Source of the DNA: Actinomyces sp. zg-332
Lineage (GTDB): Bacteria; Actinomycetota; Actinomycetes; Actinomycetales; Actinomycetaceae
Length of the DNA stretch: 64,000 nt
Direction of reading: 5' to 3'
NCBI RefSeq assembly: GCF_011751945.2
Contig: NZ_CP064951.1
Coordinates: 868,001 to 932,000, forward strand
The notes under the pieces are model-generated. The model searched no databases. It was not told the origin of the DNA and saw only the letters and a list, made by a program, of their open reading frames with translations. Positions 9,481 through 19,674 of the stretch are shown in pieces. A program made the position numbers and the translations under genes. Position 1 is the stretch's first letter; every line of letters begins with the position of its first letter.

Positions 9481-10846
9481 TGCATTTATTAACGTGAAAA
9501 ATGCTAGAAAAATTAAAAATGTAATAGTTAGTTCTTTTAAAAATACTTCCATAATAATGCGTGTTACTCTATGGTACACAGTATTTATGATCATACTCAT
9601 AGCCGTACTTATAGGAATCTCACTAGAAGTAGCAAAAAACCTTGCTAGGAATAGCCTACATCAAGAAATAGTCCAAGCAGTCACTTCCGTATCTAATAAT
9701 CCAGAAAAATTCCAAGGCTTTGACAACGGAATTTTCTTCGCAGTATATGATAAGGATAACAATTTACTAGAAGGTACTTTTCCTGCAGACTTTGCTACAA
9801 ACTTACCGATAAGCAGTAACGAAGTCAGAGAATATAAGCATAGAGGAAAAGACTTCCTGTACTATGATGTTCAGATTGACAATGAGGACAAATGGATACG
9901 TGGTATTATCCCAGATTATCATTCTTCCAAAGAGATTTCTTTTTTCTTAATACTCGTCTTAACTATCTCTCCTTTACTAGTACTGTTCACCGTTTACGGA
10001 GGGTATAAAATTATTAAGTACGCTTTTATACCTGTTAGTCGAATTTCTGCTACAGCCTTAGAAATAAAAGATCAAAAAGATTTCTCAAAACGAATTCCAA
10101 CTCAAAATGAAGGTGATGAGTTAAATAAATTAGCTAGTACTTTCAATGAAATGCTCGATTCGTTAGAAAGTTCATTCTTACATGAAAAGCAGTTTAATAT
10201 TGATGTTTCACACGAACTACGCACACCTGTAACAGTAATTCTATCTGAGAGTGAATATGGATTAAAATATGCTGATAATATTGAAGAGGCAAAAGAATCA
10301 TTCACATCAATTATGAACCAATCTAAGCGCATGACTACGCTTATTAATCAAATAATGGAACTATCAAAAATTGAAGAAAATGAAAAACTTAATTTCGAAA
10401 AAGTAGATTTATCACAAACTTTACAAATGCGATTAAAAGATTATACATATATTTGTGACAAAGAAAATATAACTCTAAAAATCAATGTAGAGAATAGTAT
10501 TTTCGTAGAAGCAAATCAGTTAATGATAGAAAGATTAATAGATAACTTATTGAGTAATGCCATAAAATTCACTAAAGATGAAATAGCAGTAAGCTTATCT
10601 ATAACAAATAATCGAGTAAAGTTCGCAGTGCAAGACAACGGTGTGGGACTAGATGAAAATGCACAAAAATTAATTTGGGATAGATTCTATCAAGTAGATA
10701 ATTCACGTAATAAACAGCAAAATTCTGGCAACGGTCTAGGACTATCGCTTGTGAAAAAAATTGTTGAAATGCATAGTGCTGATATAAAAGTTCAAAGCCA
10801 AATAGGTGAAGGGGCTAGTTTCATAGTAAGCTTCCAAAGCTTATAA
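9458..10846 (+). CDS. Membrane sensor histidine kinase
   Basis: 462 residues. TM1 at about 36-58, an extracytoplasmic sensor loop of about 95 residues, TM2 at about 160-182, a HAMP linker (about 185-238), HisKA with phospho-acceptor H252 in VSHELRTPVTV, and HATPase_c with the N box (LIDNLLSNAIKF), G1 (DNGVGLDE), F box (WDRFYQVDNS) and G2 (GNGLGLSLVKK). All catalytic motifs are intact. The overlap with the response regulator indicates a coupled operon. The sensor loop gives no clear ligand. The neighbouring His-rich PepSY protein makes an envelope or metal stimulus conceivable, but this is speculative. Confidence 0.95.
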   Translation: MSLKKLTNAFINVKNARKIKNVIVSSFKNTSIIMRVTLWYTVFMIILIAVLIGISLEVAKNLARNSLHQEIVQAVTSVSNNPEKFQGFDNGIFFAVYDKDNNLLEGTFPADFATNLPISSNEVREYKHRGKDFLYYDVQIDNEDKWIRGIIPDYHSSKEISFFLILVLTISPLLVLFTVYGGYKIIKYAFIPVSRISATALEIKDQKDFSKRIPTQNEGDELNKLASTFNEMLDSLESSFLHEKQFNIDVSHELRTPVTVILSESEYGLKYADNIEEAKESFTSIMNQSKRMTTLINQIMELSKIEENEKLNFEKVDLSQTLQMRLKDYTYICDKENITLKINVENSIFVEANQLMIERLIDNLLSNAIKFTKDEIAVSLSITNNRVKFAVQDNGVGLDENAQKLIWDRFYQVDNSRNKQQNSGNGLGLSLVKKIVEMHSADIKVQSQIGEGASFIVSFQSL

Positions 10847-11008
10847 CTGTATATACTCAAAAACTAGTATAAAACTGCCATCTAGCAAAACATATAGGCT
10901 TATACCTTATAAAACTGCCGAATAAAGAGCAAAACAAAAATACGTCAAAACGCTAAAATACATCTCAACTATAAATAGTATGTGCTTTGCAAAAAATTCA
11001 ATAACTAG

Positions 11009-12049
11009 TTATAAAATATCTTTTAGTTTTTCAATATCTTCTATACGGGTATACCAACTAGTAGCTAAACGTATAATATTCTTTCCATCAGCAGTCTTAC
11101 CTGAAAAAGTAAACTTTAGCTTTTCAGAAAGCTTTTGTGTTTTATCCTGATCAAGAACTATGAACTGTAAATTGGTTGGAGAGTCAATAAAAAACTCATA
11201 TCCTTTTGAAATTAATATCTCTTTCATACGCATTGCCATATCTACGGCATGTTTACTTATTTCAAAATACAAATTATCGCTAAATAAAGTGCAAAATTGT
11301 ACAGACAACAAGCGTCCCTTAGCAACTAAAGCCCCATGCTGCTTAACTATAGTTCTAAAGTTCTTTGGCATATTAGCATTTGTAAATACAACAGCCTCAC
11401 CACACAAAGCACCTATTTTAGTACCACCGATATAAAATACATCACAGTTAGCAGCAACGGTAGGTAAATCTAAATCACATTCATTACTTGCCAAAGCATA
11501 ACCAATACGAGCACCGTCAATAAAGAAAATTAAGTCGTGCTTACGACAAACATTAGATAAAGCTTCCAATTCAGCCTTTGAATACACAGTGCCGTATTCA
11601 GTAGATAATGAGATATAAACCATACCTGGAGGTACTGTATGTTCATAAGCAGGATTAGCGTAAAAATTAGTTATGTAACTATCAACATCATCAGCAATAA
11701 GCTTACCGTTTACTCCAGAAATAGTAATAACTTTATGCCCAGTAAATTCGATTGCACCAGCTTCATGAGTAGCAATATGACCAGTATCAGCAGAAATTAC
11801 ACCTTCAAAAGGTTTAAGCATAGCATCAATAACTAAAGCATTTGTTTGTGTGCCACCTACTAAAAACCAAATATCAGCATTTTGTCTATTACAAGCCGAT
11901 TTGATTTTATCACTTGCCAATTTCGTATACTCATCAGTAGCATAACCTGATAGAGATAATTCGTTAGTGTCAATCAAAGATTGCAACACTTTAGGATGAG
12001 CACCTTCTACATAATCGTTTTCAAAATGTAAATACTTGTCACTACTCAT
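11009..12049 (-). CDS. ltaE: Low-specificity threonine aldolase family protein (PLP-dependent)
   Basis: 346 residues, fold-type I beta-eliminating lyase family. VGGTQTNALVIDAML (about 63-77) is the phosphate-binding region, FIDGARIGYAL (about 175-185) holds the PLP-contacting Asp, and FYIGGTKIGA (about 205-214) holds the Schiff-base Lys. These enzymes cleave threonine or allo-threonine to glycine and acetaldehyde. Stereospecificity cannot be read from sequence. It is monocistronic, convergent with the histidine kinase and separated from ndk by a terminator. Confidence 0.88.
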   Translation of the reverse strand: MSSDKYLHFENDYVEGAHPKVLQSLIDTNELSLSGYATDEYTKLASDKIKSACNRQNADIWFLVGGTQTNALVIDAMLKPFEGVISADTGHIATHEAGAIEFTGHKVITISGVNGKLIADDVDSYITNFYANPAYEHTVPPGMVYISLSTEYGTVYSKAELEALSNVCRKHDLIFFIDGARIGYALASNECDLDLPTVAANCDVFYIGGTKIGALCGEAVVFTNANMPKNFRTIVKQHGALVAKGRLLSVQFCTLFSDNLYFEISKHAVDMAMRMKEILISKGYEFFIDSPTNLQFIVLDQDKTQKLSEKLKFTFSGKTADGKNIIRLATSWYTRIEDIEKLKDIL

Positions 12050-12220
12050 TACCCTATCACATCCAAAACTATCTATTTCGAAGGTAAAAATTCACATATA
12101 TGACCATGATATACGAATTTTATTATTTTGCCTATAAAGTATTTAAGTTTCGTATTGCTGAAAATATCTTTTATCAAAAACCTTTATATAAATTTATCTT
12201 TTCTTACATACAAGCACTCT

Positions 12221-12286
12221 TGTCGAAACATCATAAATTATTTCGACAGATAAACAAAATTGCCCCAGCAAACAAAGCTAGGGCAA
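12221..12286 (-). terminator. Intrinsic terminator downstream of ndk, plus a second inverted repeat
   Basis: On the minus strand, arms 12277-12286 and 12260-12269 form a 10-bp GC-rich stem (one G-U wobble, 7-base loop) followed by a T-rich run (TTTTGTTTA). A second 8-bp repeat (12221-12228/12241-12248, TGTCGAAA/TTTCGACA) lies just beyond. The first is a good rho-independent terminator for ndk; the second may be a back-up. Confidence 0.75.
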
Positions 12287-12302
12287 TAAAGTATTTTATA
12301 TA

Positions 12303-12743
12303 TTATAAACCTAGTTCTGGGAACCACAAGCCAAGTTCACGCTTAGCTGATTCAGGTGAGTCAGAACCATGAACAATGTTTTCCATGTTACCAGTTCCCC
12401 AGTCACGACCTAGATCACCACGGATAGTTCCAGGAGCAGCAGTTGTAGGGTTAGTTGCACCCATTAGGCTACGCATACCTTCAATAACGCGGTCACCTTC
12501 AACAGCAATAGCAACAACTGGACCTGATGACATATAACCAACTAGGCTACCGTAGAATGGTTTTTCACGGTGTTCAGCATAGTGAGCACCTAGAAGCTCT
12601 TCAGAAGCAACCAAAACTTTCAAACCAACTAGTTTGTAACCTTTAGCTTCAATACGTCGCAAAACCTCACCAGTCAAACCGCGTTCATAACCATCTGGCT
12701 TTACTAGAATAAGTGAATGTTCCTTAGCAACATCAACTAACAT
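12303..12743 (-). CDS. ndk: Nucleoside diphosphate kinase
   Basis: 146 residues. LILVKPDGYERGLTGEVLRR (11-30) is the N-terminal signature. The active-site motif NIVHGSDSP carries the phospho-acceptor His at residue 125. GATNPTTAAPGTIRGDLG (about 95-112) is the nucleotide-binding loop. The enzyme transfers the gamma phosphate of ATP to NDPs in the cytosol. It stands alone with its own terminator, after a phosphatidylcholine-synthase-like gene on the same strand. Confidence 0.97.
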   Translation of the reverse strand: MLVDVAKEHSLILVKPDGYERGLTGEVLRRIEAKGYKLVGLKVLVASEELLGAHYAEHREKPFYGSLVGYMSSGPVVAIAVEGDRVIEGMRSLMGATNPTTAAPGTIRGDLGRDWGTGNMENIVHGSDSPESAKRELGLWFPELGL

Positions 12744-12856
12744 TTTAAATTCCTTTCAAATAATTACACAAAAATTTTACATAAAAGGTAAGAATAAATA
12801 TAGAAGCAACTAACTTATTCAAAGTTTTTAAGGAAAATATAGTAAAACTTCATATA

Positions 12857-13585
12857 TTAGTTTTCGCTAACTTTATAGGAAATAGTTCTCCAAATACCAA
12901 TTCCAACTATCCACATTCCACTTATATACCAAATTATTAGAGCTGGTAAAGATGATAGAGGGTGAAGATAAACTAAAATTACAGATGTTGCACACCAAAT
13001 AATTACCATACTTATATTTACTAGGCGTAAAGTTTTAACTCTAAAAGGATGCAAGAATTTAATAGTACTCAAATGCAAAACAGCGAGAATAATCGTAACT
13101 ATAACATTTGTCCAGCCAGAAGTTTGCATAATGTAGAACACTAAAGCGACAATATTCCAAACAGCTGGAAAACCAACAAAGTAGTAGTCGTTTGATTTCA
13201 TCTTAGTATTACAGAAACAAAACATAGATGAAATGCAAACAATAATCATAACTACCATACCCCACATCTGTGATGGTACAGGCAATAGTAAATACATAAA
13301 TAAAGCTGGAACGAATACGTAAGTCAAATAATCGACTATTAAATCTAAAGCTGTTCCATCAAACCAAGGCACAACTTCTTTTACTTTCGCATGACGAGCC
13401 ATTGAACCATCAACACCGTCAACTATTAAAGCTATAAGTAACCAAAAAAACATCATTTTTACGTCGTGTTTGTAAAGACTTAAAAACGCTAACAATGCCC
13501 AAACAACACCACTCATTGTAAAAGCATGTACTGCCCAAGCAACTACTTTATGCTTTAAAGAAAAAGACTTACTATCACTATCCAT
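12857..13585 (-). CDS. pcs: CDP-alcohol phosphatidyltransferase, phosphatidylcholine synthase-like
   Basis: 242 residues with about eight hydrophobic segments. The CDP-alcohol phosphotransferase signature is present as DGVDGSMAR (about 57-65), then DGTALDLIVDYLTYVFVPA (about 76-94), so all the metal-binding Asp residues are kept. The opening AWAVHAFTMSGVVWALLA and the phrase LDLIVDYLTYVFVPA resemble Pcs, which joins choline to CDP-diacylglycerol to make phosphatidylcholine in the membrane. Substrate choice is inferred from similarity; another CDP-alcohol transferase activity is possible. It follows folC on the same strand after a large inverted repeat. Confidence 0.75.
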   Translation of the reverse strand: MDSDSKSFSLKHKVVAWAVHAFTMSGVVWALLAFLSLYKHDVKMMFFWLLIALIVDGVDGSMARHAKVKEVVPWFDGTALDLIVDYLTYVFVPALFMYLLLPVPSQMWGMVVMIIVCISSMFCFCNTKMKSNDYYFVGFPAVWNIVALVFYIMQTSGWTNVIVTIILAVLHLSTIKFLHPFRVKTLRLVNISMVIIWCATSVILVYLHPLSSLPALIIWYISGMWIVGIGIWRTISYKVSEN

Positions 13586-13633
13586 ATCAAATAAACCTTA
13601 CATTTTCATTGCAAATTTTCGTTTTAAAATGCA

Positions 13634-13713
13634 AAACTACCACACAAGTATAAAACATTTATAGCAAAACTTGTTGCATTTATCGATTAACATTCATAAA
13701 TGTGTGGTAGTTT
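13634..13713 (-). terminator. 12-bp inverted repeat after folC, possible terminator or processing site
   Basis: Arms 13634-13645 and 13702-13713 (AAACTACCACAC/GTGTGGTAGTTT) are perfect complements separated by 56 bases. The repeat begins 8 bases after the folC stop on the minus strand. The long loop makes it an atypical terminator. It could be an mRNA-stability structure between folC and the downstream pcs-like gene. Confidence 0.45.
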
Positions 13714-13720
13714 ACAAAAA

Positions 13721-15067
13721 TTATTCAGCAAATAATTGTCTAATTGCTCCTGCTAAAACTACAGATCCGAAGCTCAAAACTGCACTATTTGCCATAAATT
13801 CACTGTTTTCATCACTAAGTGTTGTAGCAATATCAACGGCATCATGCAAGTTTCGTGCAATGTGAACTCTATCAGCACCAAAAATTCCATCAGCAATTTG
13901 TTTTAGCTCATCTATATCCATAGCTCTCTCGCCTGGCATTTGCACTAGCACAAGATGCTCTAGTGCTGCTTCCATTTCAGACAAGATACCATCTACATCT
14001 TTGTCTCCCATTGCTGAGAAAATGCCAGTAATACTCGCATCAGGCAAAACCTCCTCAAGAGCTTTTGCTAAAACTCTACTGCCGTCAGGATTATGAGCAG
14101 CGTCAACAATTACTATAGGAGAAGTCCTAACAACTTCAAGACGTCCCGGAGAAGAAACTGTATCAAAAGCTACCTTTACATTTGCTCCATCAATTGCTCT
14201 ACCTCCACAGAATGCTTCAACAGCGCTAAGAGCTAGTACAGCATTCTCACTTTGATATTCACCATGCAAAGGTAAAAATACATCCTCATATACAAATTGT
14301 GGAGTCTGTAGTCTTAAAATTTGTCCACCAGGAACTACTACCCTGTCCAAAACGTGCATATCTTGGTTGAAGAAATATGCTACAGCTCCAACTTCTTCAG
14401 CCTTAGCTTTTATAACAGCCTTTGCTTCTTCAGGTTGTGTTCCTACAATAACAATCTGTCCAGGCTTTATTATTCCAGCCTTTTGCTCAGCTATCTCTTC
14501 AATTGTTGTTCCCAGCCACTGAGTATGGTCTAAAGATATAGGAGTTATGACTGCAACTTTGGAATCTACAACATTTGTAGCATCCCATAAACCGCCCACA
14601 CCTATTTCCATAATTGCAGCATCTACCGGTGCATATGCGAAATAAGAGTATGCCATAACCACTAAGAGTTCAAAGAAAGACATTCTAGGCCCTTGTTTTT
14701 CCAAGGACCTTTTATCTGTCATATCTATATGTGAAACAATATCTTTATAAGCTTCAATGAAAACTTCATCAGAAATAGGTTCACCAGCGACACTAATTCT
14801 TTCATTCGGACGATATAAGTGAGGAGAAGTGAAACGCCCTGTTTTAATCCCTAAGGACGAAATCAAGGAGTCGATCATACGTGAAGTAGAAGTTTTACCG
14901 TTAGTTCCTGTAACGTGCACCACAGGATAAGATAACTGCGGATCCCCCAAAATAGATAATGCGTATTGGACGCGCTCTAGAGTTGGTTGGATTTTATGTT
15001 CAGGAGCTCTTTGCATTATTTCAGCAAAAATTCTCTGTACTTCAAGCGTTAAATCTTTTTTGTTCAC
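13721..15067 (-). CDS. folC: Folylpolyglutamate / dihydrofolate synthase
   Basis: 448 residues, Mur-ligase fold. [15 protein letters not shown] (about 51-65) is the ATP-binding P-loop, [14 protein letters not shown] follows, and LDHTQWLG (about 178-185) is the conserved substrate loop. The C-terminal Mur domain has [10 protein letters not shown]. It adds glutamate to folates in the cytosol. The GTG start at 15067 overlaps the ileS stop (GTGA), so folC is translationally coupled to ileS and falls under the ileS T-box. This ileS-folC order is common in Gram-positive bacteria. Confidence 0.95.
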   Translation of the reverse strand: MNKKDLTLEVQRIFAEIMQRAPEHKIQPTLERVQYALSILGDPQLSYPVVHVTGTNGKTSTSRMIDSLISSLGIKTGRFTSPHLYRPNERISVAGEPISDEVFIEAYKDIVSHIDMTDKRSLEKQGPRMSFFELLVVMAYSYFAYAPVDAAIMEIGVGGLWDATNVVDSKVAVITPISLDHTQWLGTTIEEIAEQKAGIIKPGQIVIVGTQPEEAKAVIKAKAEEVGAVAYFFNQDMHVLDRVVVPGGQILRLQTPQFVYEDVFLPLHGEYQSENAVLALSAVEAFCGGRAIDGANVKVAFDTVSSPGRLEVVRTSPIVIVDAAHNPDGSRVLAKALEEVLPDASITGIFSAMGDKDVDGILSEMEAALEHLVLVQMPGERAMDIDELKQIADGIFGADRVHIARNLHDAVDIATTLSDENSEFMANSAVLSFGSVVLAGAIRQLFAE

Positions 15068-18000
15068 TTATCAACCCTCACAATTTCAATATTATTTTTT
15101 TCAATGTCAGCAGAAACAATTTCACATTCAACTGTCAAAGTTTCATTGCAAACCATTTCTTTATTATCAAGAACACCTTCGTATTTGTCAGCTGGTACTT
15201 GTAGTTTCAACTTTATACGGTCAGATACTTCTAGTCCTATAGCTTTACGAGTGTCTTGAATTTCACGAATTAGATCTCTAGCGTATCCTTCAGCTTCAAG
15301 CTGGGCATCTAAAGTTGTATCTAATACAATGAATGTTCCTGAGTTCAAGATAGTTGCAACTTTTCCTTCAGGGGCAGAAACTACACGTGTAAGCTCATAC
15401 TGATTTGGAGATAGACTGACTTTGCTACCTTCAAATTCAATATTTGAGAATACAATGTTGTCGCCTTGCTTTTCCCACTGGCTCTTATCGTTAGCTGCCT
15501 TGAATAGCTGTGCTGTTAGTTTACGCATAGCAGGATCTAGCTCACGTGGTAAAACAGCCAATTCTTCAAGTAACTCAAATCCCGAGTTTTCAGCAAGCTT
15601 TAACTCAATTCCCTTAACATTTACTTCTGAAGCAATAAGTTTAGTAAATGGTTCAAGTAGCTGAGGTTGTACTGATACAACTGTTAGGTTACGCAATGGC
15701 TGACGTACACGCAACTTATTTTCTTTACGCAAGGAGTGAGTTGAAGATACAACATCACGGACTTCATTCATAGCCTTTACAAGCTCATCATTTTCTACAG
15801 CTTCGCTGTATGTAGGATAATCTTGTAGGTGTACTGACTGCCCGTTAGTCAAGCCTCTCCAAACTTCTTCACATAGTAGTGGACACAATGGAGCCATTAT
15901 TCTACATAAGTTTTCTAGCACTGTGTAAAGAGTGTCAAAGGCTTTCTTATCTTCGTCCCAGAATCTTTGACGTGCTGTACGAACATACCAATTTGAAAGC
16001 ATATCTAGATAGTCACGGATTAGGTTACAAGCGTTGGAAATATCGTATTGGTCCATGCATCTCTTTACTTCTTCTGATAACTGTTTCAAACAAGCCAAAA
16101 CATATTTATCCATGACAAATAAAGAGTCAATTTCTGTCTTATCTTCCAAGTTTATAGACTTAGCTAGATAACCTTTTCCTCCATCGCAAGTTTTAGCATA
16201 CAATGCAAAGAAATACCATGTATTCCACAAAGGTAATAGAACTTGACGTACAGTTTCACGAATACCTTCTTCAGTAACTATCAAGTTACCTCCACGCAAA
16301 ATTGGTGATGATAACAAGAACCAACGCATAGCATCTGAACCATCACGGTCAAATACCTCATTCACATCTGGATAGTTACGTAAAGACTTAGACATCTTAC
16401 GACCATCAGATCCAAGCACAATACCGTGTGAGACACAATTTCTAAAAGCAGCCCTATCAAATAGTGCGGTAGCTAGAATGTGTAGCGTGTAGAACCAGCC
16501 ACGAGTTTGACCAATGTATTCGACAATAAAATCTCCAGGATAGTGGTTGTCAAACCATTCACGGTTTTCAAAAGGATAATGTACCTGTGCATACGGCATA
16601 GAACCAGATTCAAACCAACAGTCAAGCACATCTGGAATACGTCTCATCATAGATTTTCCAGTTGGATCATCTGGGTTAGGACGCACTAAAGTATCAATAA
16701 ATGGTCTGTGTAAATCTTTTACTTCTACTCCGAAGTCCTTCTCCAAATCTGCAATAGAACCATATACATCTACGCGTGGATACTGTGGATCGTCGCTCTT
16801 CCAAACAGGAATTGGTGAACCCCAGTAACGGTTACGTGAAATTGACCAGTCACGAGCATTTGCTAACCATTTACCGAACTGTCCGTCTTTAATGTGATCA
16901 GGCACCCAGTTTATTGTCTGATTTAGCTCTACCATGCGATCACGGAACTTAGTTACTGCAACGAACCATGATGATACTGCACGATAAATTAGAGGTTGAC
17001 GGCAACGCCAACAATGTGGGTATGAGTGCTTATATGAAGCTTGTTTTACTAACACTGCTCGTTCATTTTCTGGGCGAGAAGCAATAGGACCAGCAACTTC
17101 ACGTAAATCATGCAAAATATGTCTATTAGCATCAAAAATTTGCATACCTTCATAGTCTGAAACTTCAGCAGTAAACTTACCAGCTTCATCAACAGGAACT
17201 ACAGGCAAAATACCCTCAGCATTACAAGCATTCATATCGTCTTCACCAAAAGCAGGTGCTAAGTGAACTAGACCAGTACCACTATCAGTGGTAACAAAGT
17301 CACCAGCTATTATATGCCAAGCTTTTTCACCCGGTGCTTCGTTCTTGTCTCGTCCAACAAAGTAATCATAGATTGGATAGTAAGCTTTGCCTACTAGTTC
17401 GCTACCTTTGTAGGTATCAATGATTTCTACTTCTTCACCGAGTTCTTTAGTATAAGCACCTAGCAAGTCTTTAGCGATGATTACTTTTTCTCCAGCCAAA
17501 ACTCCTTCTTGTGGCTGAACAGTTACGTAATCTATTTCTATTCCAACAGCAATTGCTAAGTTTGAAGGCAAAGTCCAAGGTGTTGTTGTCCATATTAGTG
17601 CGTAAGAGCCATCTTCTAACTTTAGACCAACTGTGACAGTTTGATCTTGACGATCTTGATATACATCATCGTCCATACGTAGTTCGTGGTTAGAAAGTGG
17701 TGTTTGATCGTTCCAGCAATATGGAAGTACTCTGTGTCCTTCGTATGCTAAACCTTTATCATATAAAGTTTTGAAAGCCCAAATGACTGATTCCATGTAT
17801 TTTACATCAAGGGTCTTATAATCGTTTTCAAAGTCTACCCAACGAGCTTGTCTTGTAACGTATTCTTCCCATTCTTTGGTGTATTTTAAAACTGAAGATC
17901 TACATGCATCGTTGAATTTATCAATACCCATTTCTTCAATTTGGCTTTTATCTTCAATACCTAAAATACGTTCTGCCTCTAGTTCAGCTGGTAACCCATG

Positions 18001-18303
18001 TGTATCCCATCCGAAACGGCGTTCAACACGATGACCTAATTGTGTTTGGTAGCGACCAACTGTATCTTTTGCGTATCCTGTTAGTAAGTGACCATAGTGA
18101 GGCAAACCGTTAGCAAATGGAGGACCATCATAGAATACGAATTCATTATTACCTTTTTCACCAGCATCTCTATTTTCAACTGATTTATAAAAAATACGAT
18201 TTTCTTTCCAATATTTTAAAGTTTTTTCTTCTAATTCAGGTAAAGATGGTGAAGAAACTAATTCATCTCTATGCAAAGGATAAAAGTTATTTGCTTCAGT
18301 CAT
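15064..18303 (-). CDS. ileS: Isoleucyl-tRNA synthetase
   Basis: 1079 residues, typical of the long IleRS form with a C-terminal anticodon-binding extension. The class I signatures are [12 protein letters not shown] (HIGH equivalent, about 66-77) and [13 protein letters not shown] (KMSKS). The editing domain has [17 protein letters not shown]. The phrase CPHCW-type zinc ligands appear as HCWRC only, and I do not claim a zinc site. The mRNA leader contains a T-box (next entry), so expression should rise when uncharged tRNA-Ile accumulates. folC overlaps the end by 4 bases. Confidence 0.97.
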   Translation of the reverse strand: MTEANNFYPLHRDELVSSPSLPELEEKTLKYWKENRIFYKSVENRDAGEKGNNEFVFYDGPPFANGLPHYGHLLTGYAKDTVGRYQTQLGHRVERRFGWDTHGLPAELEAERILGIEDKSQIEEMGIDKFNDACRSSVLKYTKEWEEYVTRQARWVDFENDYKTLDVKYMESVIWAFKTLYDKGLAYEGHRVLPYCWNDQTPLSNHELRMDDDVYQDRQDQTVTVGLKLEDGSYALIWTTTPWTLPSNLAIAVGIEIDYVTVQPQEGVLAGEKVIIAKDLLGAYTKELGEEVEIIDTYKGSELVGKAYYPIYDYFVGRDKNEAPGEKAWHIIAGDFVTTDSGTGLVHLAPAFGEDDMNACNAEGILPVVPVDEAGKFTAEVSDYEGMQIFDANRHILHDLREVAGPIASRPENERAVLVKQASYKHSYPHCWRCRQPLIYRAVSSWFVAVTKFRDRMVELNQTINWVPDHIKDGQFGKWLANARDWSISRNRYWGSPIPVWKSDDPQYPRVDVYGSIADLEKDFGVEVKDLHRPFIDTLVRPNPDDPTGKSMMRRIPDVLDCWFESGSMPYAQVHYPFENREWFDNHYPGDFIVEYIGQTRGWFYTLHILATALFDRAAFRNCVSHGIVLGSDGRKMSKSLRNYPDVNEVFDRDGSDAMRWFLLSSPILRGGNLIVTEEGIRETVRQVLLPLWNTWYFFALYAKTCDGGKGYLAKSINLEDKTEIDSLFVMDKYVLACLKQLSEEVKRCMDQYDISNACNLIRDYLDMLSNWYVRTARQRFWDEDKKAFDTLYTVLENLCRIMAPLCPLLCEEVWRGLTNGQSVHLQDYPTYSEAVENDELVKAMNEVRDVVSSTHSLRKENKLRVRQPLRNLTVVSVQPQLLEPFTKLIASEVNVKGIELKLAENSGFELLEELAVLPRELDPAMRKLTAQLFKAANDKSQWEKQGDNIVFSNIEFEGSKVSLSPNQYELTRVVSAPEGKVATILNSGTFIVLDTTLDAQLEAEGYARDLIREIQDTRKAIGLEVSDRIKLKLQVPADKYEGVLDNKEMVCNETLTVECEIVSADIEKNNIEIVRVDK

Positions 18304-18509
18304 TTCTGTCCATTCGTATATTCTAGGTTTTTGAATAAATACGAGGACGACTTATATGCCGCGGTACCACCCCGCTTGTGTTACGTAAACACCTCTCGTT
18401 ACAGCTATTTCGGGCTTACCCGTTCGGTTCTAGTAAATATATTTCTATATCGTTCTTCCGAATGCTCCCCTGTGATACCCTTATACAAAGGCAGGATCAT
18501 AGCCATTGG
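18304..18509 (-). promoter_or_regulatory. T-box riboswitch of ileS, ultrashort stem I, translational type
   Basis: Read on the minus strand. A short stem I (CCTG-CCTT/AAGG...CAGG) has a 3'-side bulge GTATCA holding specifier ATC (18474-18476), an Ile codon followed by A. A stem II region follows (AACGGGTAAGCCCG). The T-box core GGGTGGTACCGCGG lies at about 18360-18373; its TGGT would pair with the ACCA end of tRNA-Ile. After it, GTCCTCGTAT can pair with ATACGAATGGAC just before the ileS ATG, hiding the GGA start region. There is no terminator, so control should act on translation, as in actinobacterial ileS T-boxes. Confidence 0.9.
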
Positions 18510-18515
18510 GAAGTA

Positions 18516-18521
18516 ATTATA
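18516..18521 (-). promoter_or_regulatory. Candidate -10 element (TATAAT) of the ileS-folC transcript
   Basis: A perfect TATAAT on the minus strand would start RNA at about 18509, just before the T-box stem I. The -35 region is weak, so this is a candidate supported mainly by position. Confidence 0.45.
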
Positions 18522-18581
18522 TCTTAAAAGTATGATAAGTAGTATCTTTTTGAGGTTATTTTACAGATTAGCCAATATATT

Positions 18582-19550
18582 TTAAAAATTTTCTCTTCCG
18601 TAATAAAACAGGTACTGCTGTGCATAACCAGCATACTTACCGAATACTTTATGCACTCTTTTATGTACTTGCTTTTTAGGTAGTTCATGACCTACATATA
18701 ATTTTTCAAATACTCGTTTACTCCATACATCTACTGGGTAAACCTCTCCTCTTCCATAAGCAAATAAAGCTATACAATCAGCTACCTTTTGTCCTATACC
18801 TGATAGTTTCTGTAATTCTTTTACAAGTTCATCAGTGTCTAGGCTTGCCATATTTTCTATATCAATTTGTTTATTATGTATTAGCTTTGCTGTTTGAACT
18901 ATATATTTATCTCTATACCCGACATTACATTCTGCTCGCATTTTTTCAGGAAGAGCACTAGCTAGGTCTTTTGGCGTTGGAAAAGAATAATAATGCATCC
19001 CTGTTTTAGAACACATTTTTTGCCCATATTTTTCACAAATCGAAAACATTATTTTTTGTATACGGGAAATATTATTATTGGCACTTACTATAAAACTAAT
19101 GATTGTTTCAAATTTTTCTTGACGTAATATTCTTATTCCACTGCCATATTCCATAGCTTTACTAAGTGCATTTCCATGTTGCTTTAGTCGTGATTTTATC
19201 TTTGAATAGTCAGTTTCTAAATCAAAGTATTTTTTCCAATAGTTTTCAAATTCATCGTTGTTGCAGTAAAAGTTAACTAAAACTATATTTTTTATATCAA
19301 GTGAATTATCTGTCATACTCTCTAAATCTCTTATACTCATATTGGTAAGATTTAAAGCAGTATTAATATTATGAGAAGTGAGTTTTTCTTGTAGTACTTC
19401 TACCATTTTGTCACCACTATAGACAATATAATTATTATCGTTTATTTTCTTAAACCTAAAAACTTGTCCACATTCAAGAGTCTGTTTTATATCAAAATCT
19501 TTAATAATTACCTTTACCGCATTTACTTCTGGTAACTGTATTTTTTCCAT
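18582..19550 (-). CDS. ogg: 8-oxoguanine DNA glycosylase, Ogg1-type (HhH-GPD)
   Basis: 322 residues. The N-terminal domain has LECGQVFRF (about 30-38), typical of Ogg1. The helix-hairpin-helix LSGIGQKVADCIALFAYG (249-266) supplies catalytic Lys255, and the following PVDVW supplies catalytic Asp274. Such bifunctional glycosylase/AP-lyases remove 8-oxoguanine opposite C. This form is frequent in Clostridia and eukaryotes, while Actinobacteria usually rely on MutM, so horizontal acquisition is possible (inference). It is monocistronic and starts 32 bases or so after a clean intergenic gap with lgt upstream. Confidence 0.85.
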   Translation of the reverse strand: MEKIQLPEVNAVKVIIKDFDIKQTLECGQVFRFKKINDNNYIVYSGDKMVEVLQEKLTSHNINTALNLTNMSIRDLESMTDNSLDIKNIVLVNFYCNNDEFENYWKKYFDLETDYSKIKSRLKQHGNALSKAMEYGSGIRILRQEKFETIISFIVSANNNISRIQKIMFSICEKYGQKMCSKTGMHYYSFPTPKDLASALPEKMRAECNVGYRDKYIVQTAKLIHNKQIDIENMASLDTDELVKELQKLSGIGQKVADCIALFAYGRGEVYPVDVWSKRVFEKLYVGHELPKKQVHKRVHKVFGKYAGYAQQYLFYYGRENF

Positions 19551-19674
19551 ATCCCCTCAAGTATACGTATAAATTTTTATTAAGGTATAAAGCAAATATT
19601 CTCATTCACTTTATACAAAGCAAATCTTGTAAGTAACAATAAATACACACAAAGAAAAATTACAAAGGCGATTC

